Source: Bacteroidota bacterium (lineage in GTDB: Bacteria > Bacteroidota > Ignavibacteria > SZUA-365). From it: 35,783 nucleotides of DNA. The stretch spans positions 1 to 35,783 of the forward strand of contig QKAF01000061.1 in assembly GCA_003246455.1 (NCBI GenBank), written 5' to 3'. Under the pieces are notes generated by a model. The model was not told the origin of the DNA and made no database searches. It saw nothing but the letters and a program-made list of their open reading frames with translations. This document shows positions 7,714 through 15,386 of the stretch, one piece after another; positions within the stretch are counted from its first letter, which is position 1; each line of letters begins with the position of its first letter. The translations under genes were made by a program, and so were the position numbers.

Positions 7714-8745
7714 ATGCCCGACCGTCCATACATCCCCGGCGACGAAGCCAGAGTCATGACCATCCAGCGCTACATCGCCGAGATGGAGCGCGTACATCCC
7801 GATGCCACCGGCGAATTTTCCACCCTGCTGCGCAATCTCGCGCTCGCGGCGAAAATCGTATCGCGCGAAGTACGTCGTGCAGGGCTCGTCAATATTCTCG
7901 GTGCGGCGTCCGCCACGAATGTCCACGGCGAAGACGTCAAGAAACTCGACGTGTTCGCCAACCAGATGATCATCAACGCGATGGAAAGCGGCGGACAGCT
8001 CTGCGTGATGGCCTCGGAAGAGAATGAGACCATCATTCCCATTCCGGAGGAATTTCCCTGCGGACACTACGCGATGCTGTTCGATCCGCTGGACGGCTCG
8101 TCCAACATCGATGTCAACGTCACCATCGGGACGATCTTCTCCATTTTCCACCGCGTTTCCGACGGCGAGCGGGGCACCGAAGCAGATGTCGTGCAGGCCG
8201 GCGACCGTCAGGTCGCGGCGGGATACATCATGTACGGTTCCAGCACCATCATGGTATTCACCACCGGCGAAGGCGTGCAGGGTTTTACACTCGATCCCAC
8301 CATCGGGGCTTTTCTGCTCTCGCATCCGAACATGACCATCCCGAAACGCGGGCGTATCTACAGCACGAACGAAGGAAGCCGCATGCTGTGGGATGAGGGA
8401 TTTCGCCGCTACATCGATTATCTCCAGACGCCGGATACGGACAGCGGCCGTCCCTATAAAGCCCGGTACGTCGGGTCGATGATCGCCGACGTTCATCGGA
8501 CCCTGCTGTATGGAGGAATTTTCGCCTATCCGTCCGACCGGGACAACCCCAACGGAAAACTGCGCCTCATGTACGAGGCGAATCCGATGGCGTTCATCAT
8601 CGAACAGGCAGGCGGCCGCGCCAGCGACGGTTCGCGGCGCATTCTCGAGATCGCCCCGCACGATATCCATCAGCGCACACCGGTCATCCTCGGCAGCGAA
8701 GAGGACGTACTCGATGCCGAGGCCTTCATCGCCGGAACACGATAA
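7714..8745 (+). CDS. fbp: Fructose-1,6-bisphosphatase class I
   Basis: This 343-residue cytoplasmic enzyme hydrolyses fructose 1,6-bisphosphate to fructose 6-phosphate and phosphate (EC 3.1.3.11), the committed step of gluconeogenesis. The class I signature FDPLDGSSNIDVN is at residues 123-135 with metal-binding Asp124 and Asp127. ASEENE (100-105) supplies the acidic metal ligands, and KLRLMYEANPMAFIIEQAGG near the C-terminus forms the substrate site. Length matches the family (about 330-340). The stop is 10 bp before the next gene, so a short operon with the upstream anti-sigma gene and the downstream barrel gene is likely. It belongs functionally with the mutAB genes, since propionyl-CoA metabolism feeds gluconeogenesis, but that link is inference. 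Confidence 0.97.
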   Translation: MPDRPYIPGDEARVMTIQRYIAEMERVHPDATGEFSTLLRNLALAAKIVSREVRRAGLVNILGAASATNVHGEDVKKLDVFANQMIINAMESGGQLCVMASEENETIIPIPEEFPCGHYAMLFDPLDGSSNIDVNVTIGTIFSIFHRVSDGERGTEADVVQAGDRQVAAGYIMYGSSTIMVFTTGEGVQGFTLDPTIGAFLLSHPNMTIPKRGRIYSTNEGSRMLWDEGFRRYIDYLQTPDTDSGRPYKARYVGSMIADVHRTLLYGGIFAYPSDRDNPNGKLRLMYEANPMAFIIEQAGGRASDGSRRILEIAPHDIHQRTPVILGSEEDVLDAEAFIAGTR

Positions 8746-8755
8746 CAGACACCCC

Positions 8756-9532
8756 ATGAAATTCAGTTCAACCGCGTGCGCATCGCTTGCAGCCCTTATG
8801 CTGCTGATCGCCGCTCCCGCCCTGGCCCAGCGATCCGCCGGAGACCGGGCGAATATCGATCCGCAGTTTCTCGTCGACATGCCCGTGGCCGGCATCATCC
8901 CCGCGACCGCCGGCGCGGTAGAGACATATCTCTATCCGGACGGCGGCGTCCTGGCCGGGTTCACGTACGGCCTGATCACGAACCTGAACGTGGGACTCTC
9001 TTTCGGCGGTACGCGCGTGATCGGCAGCGGCGGCATTACCTGGAACAACCTTCCCGGCCTGGCGGTGCGCTACCGCGTCATGGAAGAAAGCATGTTCAAC
9101 CCGGCGGTCGTTGTCGGGTTCGACTCGCAGGGCCATGACGGGTGGGTTCCCTTTCTTCGCCAGTACGTGATGAAAAGCCCCGGATTTTTCGTCGCGGCGA
9201 GTAAAAACTACCAATTTTACGGAACCGTCAGCTTTCATGGCGGCGCCAACTACTCACTCGAGCGTCACGACCGCGATTCCGATCCGAATATCTACCTCGG
9301 CGCGGAAAAATCCATCGGTCCGATCGTCTCCTGGCTCGTCGAATACAACTTCGCTTTCGATAACGACCGCAACAGCCGCGGATTCTGGAACGGATCCCTC
9401 GGAACCGGCGTGCGCGTCTCCACGAATATCGGGTTCAATGTCGACATCCTGTTCAAGAACCTGCTCACCTCCGAGTTCGCCCACGACAAGATCATCCGCG
9501 CAATTCGCATTCAGTACGTCCGCTACCTGTAG
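8756..9532 (+). CDS. Small outer-membrane barrel-like protein, unknown function
   Basis: This is a 258-residue exported protein. Residues 1-25 are a signal peptide ending ALAQ. The mature protein is a series of amphipathic strands (GGVLAGFTYGLITNLNVGLS, FFVAASKNYQFYGTVSFHGG, SLGTGVRVSTNIGFNVDIL) and ends in a tyrosine/leucine-rich strand, IRIQYVRYL, typical of a barrel C-terminus. The ATG is 10 bp after the fbp stop and has no strong ribosome binding site, so translation may depend on coupling. The family resembles the short 'YjbH-like/hypothetical outer membrane' proteins of FCB genomes, but no specific name is justified. Confidence 0.78.
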   Translation: MKFSSTACASLAALMLLIAAPALAQRSAGDRANIDPQFLVDMPVAGIIPATAGAVETYLYPDGGVLAGFTYGLITNLNVGLSFGGTRVIGSGGITWNNLPGLAVRYRVMEESMFNPAVVVGFDSQGHDGWVPFLRQYVMKSPGFFVAASKNYQFYGTVSFHGGANYSLERHDRDSDPNIYLGAEKSIGPIVSWLVEYNFAFDNDRNSRGFWNGSLGTGVRVSTNIGFNVDILFKNLLTSEFAHDKIIRAIRIQYVRYL

Positions 9533-9597
9533 ACCGCTGCGTACGTCATTCCCTCACGTGCAGCGTCAGGGGAACAATCTGTCCCCATTGCGGAAAC

Positions 9598-9638
9598 GGG
9601 GTGTCCTCGAACGAGGTCACTCCACGCCCCCTTTCTTT
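9598..9638 (+). terminator. Possible Rho-independent terminator
   Basis: GGGG(TG) at 9598-9603 can pair with CA..CCCC at 9623-9630 around an inner CCTC/GAGG stem (9605-9608, 9613-9616), followed by CTTTCTTTT. The stem is imperfect with bulges. It lies between the barrel gene ending at 9532 and the lipoprotein gene, where a terminator is expected. Confidence 0.35.
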
Positions 9639-9770
9639 TGGCCTTGATGCACGATATTTTGTTTCCGTGCTCGAATGGGCGACTTGCCCGTATCACCGAA
9701 ACGACACGATTTCGGCATGAAATTTGTTAATTACTATAGAGCGTAAAAACGAGAACCGATGAGGTGTGTC

Positions 9771-10733
9771 ATGAAACGGAATACCACTCTCCTGCTTGCC
9801 CTGGCTTCGGCGGTCGTCATGCTCGGAACCTCGGGCTGCTACACGCAGCTGACCGTGCGAGACGACTATCCGCGCTACGAGGAATATGATTACCCGGAAT
9901 ATTCGGAATCATACGTCGACAGCACGGGCAATACCATTACGAACAACTACTATTATGACGGTTACGGCCGCTCCGGTACGTATTTCAGCTTCTACTACCC
10001 GGTGCGTTTCGGATCCGTCTGGTCAAGCTACTATGATCCCTGGTACTACGATTATTATGCACCGCCGTACTGGGGCTACTATAATCACTACTGGGATCCC
10101 TACTGGTACTGGGGCGGCGGGTACAGCCATCACCACTACGGCGGATGGGGAGGAAGTCCGTACTACTACGGCGGAACGAATGCACGCTATACCGTCCGCA
10201 CCGACGGGACGAGGATTCGCACCGGCGGGAATTCCCGCACGATGGACACGCGAACGCGCGTATCCGGCGCATCGCGGTCCGCATCCCGCAGCGGTTTCAC
10301 AGGCACGACCACCGGAAGCAGTTCGGTGCGCTCATCTTCCACGCGCTCGCGGTCCACGACCGGCGGCAGCAGCTACGAGCGTCTGAACAGCAGGACCAGC
10401 CAGAGCAACAGCACGCGCTCTCGCAGCTATAATGGTGCTTCGTCGCGATCGGGCAGCTACCAGGGTACATCGACGCGTTCGAGTTCGGGCAGCAGCCGAT
10501 CCAGCGAAAGCACTCGATCCAGCAGCGGCTCCGAATCGTCGTCGCGTCCGAGCTACTCGCCGCCCTCGCGCAGCAGGAGCAGCAGCTCCGGATCATCATC
10601 GCGCCCGAGCTACTCGCCGCCTTCGCGCAGCAGCAGCGGTTCGTCGAGTTCGTCCGGTTCGCGCAGCAGCGGATCGAGCGGCGGTTCCCGTTCGTCGGGA
10701 TCCTCGTCGAGCGGCCGCAGCCGTTCGCGCTGA
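9771..10733 (+). CDS. Tyr/Trp-rich, Ser/Arg-rich low-complexity lipoprotein
   Basis: This 320-residue protein has no recognised family. Residues 1-22 form a signal peptide and a GTSGC lipobox puts the lipidated Cys at residue 23. Residues about 30-145 are extremely rich in Tyr, Trp, Gly and Pro (runs such as SSYYDPWYYDYYAPPYWGYY). Residues about 155-320 are almost entirely Ser, Arg, Gly and Thr, ending SSSSGRSRSR, with RPSYSPPSRS occurring twice (57-bp offset in the DNA). The start at 9771 has GAGGTG at 9761-9766; an in-frame ATG at 9759 lies before that site. The basic tail could bind nucleic acid, polysaccharide or lipid A phosphates, but that is speculation. It precedes a FadL-like barrel gene by 107 bp. 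Confidence 0.85.
   Translation: MKRNTTLLLALASAVVMLGTSGCYTQLTVRDDYPRYEEYDYPEYSESYVDSTGNTITNNYYYDGYGRSGTYFSFYYPVRFGSVWSSYYDPWYYDYYAPPYWGYYNHYWDPYWYWGGGYSHHHYGGWGGSPYYYGGTNARYTVRTDGTRIRTGGNSRTMDTRTRVSGASRSASRSGFTGTTTGSSSVRSSSTRSRSTTGGSSYERLNSRTSQSNSTRSRSYNGASSRSGSYQGTSTRSSSGSSRSSESTRSSSGSESSSRPSYSPPSRSRSSSSGSSSRPSYSPPSRSSSGSSSSSGSRSSGSSGGSRSSGSSSSGRSRSR
10542..10633 (+). repeat. Direct repeat (two ~35-bp copies, 57 bp apart)
   Basis: The copies at about 10542-10576 and 10599-10633 encode RPSYSPPSRS within the Ser/Arg-rich tail. They differ at two or three bases, consistent with a recent in-frame duplication. Confidence 0.75.
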
Positions 10734-10840
10734 CAGCGCAGTGATTTCTTCGCAGGAGAGCCTTTATTCACACAGAGTATCCCGCCCGAACCGGCGGCAG
10801 CATGACACACCTCGCCGGTTCGGAATATCCGGAGGACAAC

Positions 10841-12322
10841 ATGAAACGCGCGATTATCCTTTCTCTCTTCCTTATGTTCGTCACGGTCCTGACCGCCAGG
10901 GCCCAGATTGTCGAAGACGCTCTTCGGCTCTCGCACAGCGGGACTCTCGTCAGCGCAAGAAGTGCGGGTATGGGCAATGCGTTCGTCGGACTCGCAAATG
11001 ACGCTTCGGCGCTCTATTGGAATCCTGCGGGCCTCGGCCAGCTCCGCATGCGGGAATTCTCCATCGGACTTGCGAACGTCGGCATGAGCAACGACGCCAC
11101 GCTGCTCGGGACGACCGCCAACGGCAGTGAAAGCGGCATGGCCCTGACCAACCTGAACCTTGCGATTCCTTTCCCCGTCGCTCGCGGCAGTTTCGTGGTC
11201 GCTGCCGGGTATAACCGTCTGCTCGATTACACGGGTACAATGCAGATGGCGGTGTTCAACCCGCAGAGTTCGATCCAGTCCTCTCTCTACGACGGCGAAG
11301 AGAATTACGATTTCGCATGGAATCTCGGCCTGGAAGACACTCTCGTGCTCAGCTATATCGATGAAGGGAAGCCCGGCTGGTTTGCCATTCCCGTCGCGAA
11401 CCGGGTGCAGCAGACCATCGACCAGTTCGAAGAAGGCGGACTCAACCAGTGGAGCTTCGGCGGAAGCATGGAAGTCGCACCGAACGCGATGGTGGGTATC
11501 TCGCTCAACATTCTTTCCGGCTCCTACCGGTATCAGCGCTCCTTCATCGAAGATGACATCAACAACGTCTGGCAGGATGTGATTGTCGGCATCGACAACG
11601 CTGCCCGCACCGATTTCCAGCGTCTCGAACTCGAGGAAGAATGGGAGCAGGATATCTCCGGATGGAACGTACGCATCGGCTTCCTCTATAACCTGAACGA
11701 CAAAGCGCGTTTCGGTGTGGCGATACAGACCGCAAACATGATTTCCGTCAGCGAGGACTACTCGAAAACCGGGTACAGCAGATTCGCCGATGCGAGTCTC
11801 AGCTACGATCTGACCGTCGACAACAACAACTACGACATCACCACCGCCCCGATCTACAGTTTCGGCGCCTCCTGGTCGCCGGTCGAATTCGCGACGATCA
11901 GCGGGGATTTCGAGCTCATCGATTATTCCAAGCTGGAGTTCGGCGACAACAATAATTTCAACACCACATCGCTCAACCGCGACCTCCGCAACCTGTTCCG
12001 CGCTACCAACAATTTCCGCATCGGCGCGGAATTCAACATCCCGAAAACCGGGCTGTTCGTCCGCGGCGGCTTCGGGTATCGGTATTCACCGTGGGACGCC
12101 GACAAAGGAGATTCGAAGTACGACGTGACAACCATCTCCGCCGGACTCGGCTACGAATTTGAAAATAACTTTGCTGTCCAGGTCGCATATTCGGCGTCAA
12201 ATTACGAGACCTTCAGTTTCAACTATACGGATCCGGATAGCGACGTGAACGAAAACGCCTTTACCACCGAGCAGCAGATCGACATTTCCCGGCTCATGTT
12301 CGGCATCACATATCGCTTCTGA
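10841..12322 (+). CDS. FadL/OMPP1 (PorV-like) family outer-membrane barrel protein
   Basis: This is a 493-residue outer-membrane protein. The start at 10841 is set by GGAGG at 10831-10835 and gives a 22-residue signal peptide ending ARAQ. The mature N-terminus has the family hallmark SARSAGMGNAFVGLANDASALYWNPAGL (residues about 39-66), seen in FadL/TodX hydrophobic transporters and in the T9SS shuttle proteins PorV/PorP-like. The remainder is barrel strands and ends in YRF, the aromatic C-terminus recognised by BamA. At 493 residues it is longer than typical PorV (about 390) and closer to FadL. Uptake of a hydrophobic substrate is the likelier role, but a T9SS role cannot be excluded given two T9SS cargo genes nearby. 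A strong terminator follows. Confidence 0.83.
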   Translation: MKRAIILSLFLMFVTVLTARAQIVEDALRLSHSGTLVSARSAGMGNAFVGLANDASALYWNPAGLGQLRMREFSIGLANVGMSNDATLLGTTANGSESGMALTNLNLAIPFPVARGSFVVAAGYNRLLDYTGTMQMAVFNPQSSIQSSLYDGEENYDFAWNLGLEDTLVLSYIDEGKPGWFAIPVANRVQQTIDQFEEGGLNQWSFGGSMEVAPNAMVGISLNILSGSYRYQRSFIEDDINNVWQDVIVGIDNAARTDFQRLELEEEWEQDISGWNVRIGFLYNLNDKARFGVAIQTANMISVSEDYSKTGYSRFADASLSYDLTVDNNNYDITTAPIYSFGASWSPVEFATISGDFELIDYSKLEFGDNNNFNTTSLNRDLRNLFRATNNFRIGAEFNIPKTGLFVRGGFGYRYSPWDADKGDSKYDVTTISAGLGYEFENNFAVQVAYSASNYETFSFNYTDPDSDVNENAFTTEQQIDISRLMFGITYRF

Positions 12323-12349
12323 CAGGCATTTTGCCTCAGAATCCGACGA

Positions 12350-12383
12350 CCCCGCGGTTTCCAGCGCCGCGGGGTTTTCTTTT
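12350..12383 (+). terminator. Rho-independent terminator
   Basis: A perfect 8-bp GC stem (CCCCGCGG 12350-12357 with CCGCGGGG 12367-12374), a 9-nt loop, then TTTTCTTTT. It closes the FadL-like gene. Confidence 0.92.
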
Positions 12384-12421
12384 ACCCCGTCACCCGGATG
12401 ACGGATTGCCTTTCCGCATGC

Positions 12422-12453
12422 ATTGCATCATAAGGGCAACTCCTATATATTTG
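12422..12453 (+). promoter_or_regulatory. Bacteroidota-type promoter for the PpiD gene
   Basis: ATTG (12422-12425), a 20-nt spacer and a perfect TATATTTG (12446-12453) match TTTG-N19-21-TAnnTTTG. Initiation would fall near 12460, giving a leader of about 35 nt to the ATG at 12495. It follows a strong terminator, as a promoter should. Confidence 0.6.
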
Positions 12454-12494
12454 TTAGCTTGTATATCTGTTCTTCATACGTGGAGTAGTTTAAC

Positions 12495-14597
12495 ATGGGT
12501 ATGATGACCAAAATGCGCGACAACGCGCACGTTTTCATCATGGCTTTCGCGGTCATCTTTGTTGCATTCTGGGTCTTCAGCGATCTGGATATCGGCTCGA
12601 TCATGCAGGGTTCGATGAATGAAATCGGAAGCGTCGGCGGGAAATCCATTTCCTACCAGGAGTTTCAGGATGTCGTCGAGCGCGTGTCCGAGCAGCGCAA
12701 GGATCAAAACAAAGGCCGTGAACTCACGGAAAACGATTATATGCAGATCCGTGAACAGGTCTGGAATGATTTCGTGACGCAGGCAATCGTCGAGCAGGCC
12801 ATCGAAGATTTCGGCATCACCGTCAACGATAAAGAAATCACCGACTGGGTGTTCAGCGACAATCCCCCGCAGCAGCTCGCCCAGTATTTCACCGATTCCA
12901 CCGGCCAGTTCAACCGGGACGCCTATCAGCAGTTCCTGCAGAACCCGGGTCCGGAAAATCAGCAGGCGCTGGTTGCGATCGAATCGCAGCTTCGTTCCGA
13001 GCTCCTGCGCACCAAGCTGACGAACATCCTGACTTCCTCGGTCATCGTGCCCGAGAGCAGCGTCCGTGCGAAATTCGTCGAACAGAATATCGACTTCGTC
13101 AGCAGCTACATTTTCTTTGATCCGCGCGTGTACGCCGCTACCGATACCGCGGCGCCGACGCAGGAAGAATACGACAAGTTCTACGAGAAGAATAAAGAGC
13201 GGTTCAAAACCGAGGACATGCGGAAAATCAAGTTCGTCCTCTTCCCCGAGATTCCTTCGAAGAGCGACACCGCGGCGATCGTGAATGAACTCAATACCAT
13301 CAAGGATCTCGCGGCCAATGGCACCGATTTCCTTGAGCTGGTTGCCAACAATTCCTCCGAGCAGTACGATTCGACACGCTGGTTCTCTCGCGACCAGGTG
13401 GCGGCCGATGTCGCCAAAGAGGTGTTCTCGCAGCCCGTCGGTTCCATCGTGGGCCCCGTGGCCAACGAGACCGGGCTCTCGCTCTACAAGATCATCGACG
13501 AGAAAATCAGCGATAACGTCATGTATCATGCCGCCCACATTCTGCTCCGCACCGACGGCGGACAGGACGAGGCAGCCCAGAAAGCCAAAGCGGAAACGGT
13601 ACTTGCCAGGGCGAAGGCGGGCGAAGATTTCGCCAAGCTTGCCGCGCAGTACTCGGAAGAACCCGGTGCGGCCGAGCGTGGCGGTGACCTCGGGTGGTTC
13701 GGTAAGAACCGCATGGTCGCGGAATTCGATGCCGCTGTCTTCAGCTCGCGTCCGGGCGACATCAAGGGTCTCGTGAAAACCCAGTTCGGGTATCACATCA
13801 TCAAGGTGCTCGATCGCTCGACGCGGGAACTCAAGCTTGCGGAGATCCGCATGGCCATTACGGCCGGCTCCGGTACGAAGGATGCGCTCTTCGAGAGTGC
13901 TCGCGATTTTGCGTACTTCGCTTCCGAGAACGGTTTTGATGCAGAAGCCGCTTCGCAGAAACTGCAGGTTCAGGAAACGCCCGAGTTTGCCCAGCAGACG
14001 GGTTCCTACATTCCGAACATCGGCACCAATCCCGCACTCGTGAAATTCGCCTTCGAGAACGGTGTCGGGGAAGTCAGCGAAGTACACCGCGCCAGCAACG
14101 GCTACGTCGTCGCAACGGTGTCGGAAGAGCGTCCCGCCGGCTATCGTGCTCTCGACGAAGTGAAGGACCAGATCAAGATGCAGGTGGTCTACGATCGCCA
14201 GATGATGAAGACGCTTAAGAAAGCGCAGTCGATCGCCGGAAACGGAAAATCGATCGAACAGATCATCGCCGCAAATCCCAACCTGACCGCGACCACCACG
14301 CCGCCGTACAAGATCCAGGCGGGTGTGCCCAACGTCGGTGCCGATCAGGCGTTCATCGGCAAGATGCTTTCCCTCAAAGCAGGCGCGGTCACCGCTCCGT
14401 TCATCGGGCAGCGCGGCGTCTATGTCGCGCGTCTCGACAGCAAGTCGGCGTTCGATGAAACCGCATACAAGGTCAAGAAAGACGAAATTCGTCAGCAGCA
14501 GCTCTCGACTCTGCAGAATGAATTCGTGCAGTCCTGGATCGAGCAGAAACGGAAGGAAATTGACGTCGTCGATAATCGCGATAAATTCTTCCGCTGA
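12495..14597 (+). CDS. ppiD: PpiD-type periplasmic peptidyl-prolyl isomerase/foldase
   Basis: This 700-residue inner-membrane-anchored chaperone faces the periplasm. A single membrane segment (about 13-31) is followed by a SurA/PpiD N-terminal region (about 35-240). One parvulin domain covers about residues 342-440, with AAHILL at its start, YSEEPGAAERGGDLGWF in the middle and FGYHIIKVLD at its end. A second, more divergent parvulin-like segment follows. PpiD proteins catch polypeptides emerging from SecYEG and help outer-membrane proteins fold, and the window encodes many barrel clients. Length fits the Bacteroidota PpiD group (about 700) rather than E. coli (623). GGAG at 12482-12485 precedes the ATG. 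It probably has its own promoter and continues into the small barrel gene, with no terminator between. Confidence 0.92.
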   Translation: MGMMTKMRDNAHVFIMAFAVIFVAFWVFSDLDIGSIMQGSMNEIGSVGGKSISYQEFQDVVERVSEQRKDQNKGRELTENDYMQIREQVWNDFVTQAIVEQAIEDFGITVNDKEITDWVFSDNPPQQLAQYFTDSTGQFNRDAYQQFLQNPGPENQQALVAIESQLRSELLRTKLTNILTSSVIVPESSVRAKFVEQNIDFVSSYIFFDPRVYAATDTAAPTQEEYDKFYEKNKERFKTEDMRKIKFVLFPEIPSKSDTAAIVNELNTIKDLAANGTDFLELVANNSSEQYDSTRWFSRDQVAADVAKEVFSQPVGSIVGPVANETGLSLYKIIDEKISDNVMYHAAHILLRTDGGQDEAAQKAKAETVLARAKAGEDFAKLAAQYSEEPGAAERGGDLGWFGKNRMVAEFDAAVFSSRPGDIKGLVKTQFGYHIIKVLDRSTRELKLAEIRMAITAGSGTKDALFESARDFAYFASENGFDAEAASQKLQVQETPEFAQQTGSYIPNIGTNPALVKFAFENGVGEVSEVHRASNGYVVATVSEERPAGYRALDEVKDQIKMQVVYDRQMMKTLKKAQSIAGNGKSIEQIIAANPNLTATTTPPYKIQAGVPNVGADQAFIGKMLSLKAGAVTAPFIGQRGVYVARLDSKSAFDETAYKVKKDEIRQQQLSTLQNEFVQSWIEQKRKEIDVVDNRDKFFR

Positions 14598-14673
14598 TTC
14601 TGATTGAAGATTCCCACGTCCCTGTGACAGGAGAACAGAACAGGATTCCCTGACCACGACTGGAAGGAACAGA

Positions 14674-15384
14674 ATGAAACACCCCCGACGGATGCCGTTG
14701 ATCTCAGCGCTCCTTCGGGGGTGTCTGTTTTTGCTGCTTTTCTCCCCGGCGTATGCGCAGCGCGGCGAGCACAGTATTTCGCTGTTCGGCGGCTTCGTCG
14801 ACGATGCACAGATTTTCCTTTTTCCCCAGTCACCCGATCCGATCGCGCGCCAGCAGACAGCGGACGTCGGCGCGTCGTTCACCGGCGCGGTTTCCTGGCG
14901 CTACCGCTTCATCCCGACACTCTCCGCGGAACTGCGGGCGGAGTATCTCTCGCACGATTCCGAATCGTCCGACGTCGTCGGTACCCCGGTCGTGCAGGGA
15001 TTCCGCATCGCGATGTTCGAGGGCAGTGCGCTCTTCTCCCTGCCGTTTTCGACGAAGCGCTTCGAAATGTATGTCGGCGGCGGGATAGGGCTCTATTCCG
15101 GCAGGCGTCTCTATTCCATTGCCGGTATCGAATCGGAGCATGTCTCTTCGATACCCGCCGTCGGAATTCACGTTCTCGTCGGAGCGGAATACCTTTTCGC
15201 CGGCAATCTGGGTGTTCGTGGTGAAGTCATATTTCGCGATCCCCAGATGGGAGTGGAAAATCGCTTCCCGCAGCCCTCGGTCACTTCCCATGGCATTACC
15301 TACCCCCTGCAGACCACCCCGTTCCGTTCGAATATCAACCTGAACGGAAACGTCTACTCCCTTGGACTCTTCGTCTATCTCTGA
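14674..15384 (+). CDS. Small outer-membrane beta-barrel protein (porin/OmpA-barrel-like)
   Basis: This 236-residue exported protein has a signal peptide ending AYAQ at about residue 29. It then has eight-stranded-barrel-like sequence: SISLFGGFVDDAQIF, FTGAVSWRYRFIPTLSAELR, EMYVGGGIGLYSGRRL, GIHVLVGAEYLFAGNLGVRG, and a final VYSLGLFVYL strand. AAGGA at 14664-14668 supports the ATG at 14674. It lies 76 bp after ppiD on the same strand without an intervening terminator, so it may be a cotranscribed client. Its stop codon is two bases from the stop codon of argS on the opposite strand. No specific function can be given. Confidence 0.8.
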   Translation: MKHPRRMPLISALLRGCLFLLLFSPAYAQRGEHSISLFGGFVDDAQIFLFPQSPDPIARQQTADVGASFTGAVSWRYRFIPTLSAELRAEYLSHDSESSDVVGTPVVQGFRIAMFEGSALFSLPFSTKRFEMYVGGGIGLYSGRRLYSIAGIESEHVSSIPAVGIHVLVGAEYLFAGNLGVRGEVIFRDPQMGVENRFPQPSVTSHGITYPLQTTPFRSNINLNGNVYSLGLFVYL

Positions 15385-15386
15385 TC

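Noticed and set aside
9719-9726. GAAATTTG upstream of the Ser/Arg-rich lipoprotein as a promoter element
   Set aside because: It resembles TAnnTTTG, but no TTG block occurs 19-21 nt upstream, so it was not called.
12474-14882. An 802-codon open frame on the minus strand opposite ppiD
   Set aside because: It mirrors a clear PpiD gene with its own promoter and ribosome binding site. Its translation has no signal, domain or sensible composition. Long antisense frames are expected in GC-rich genes.
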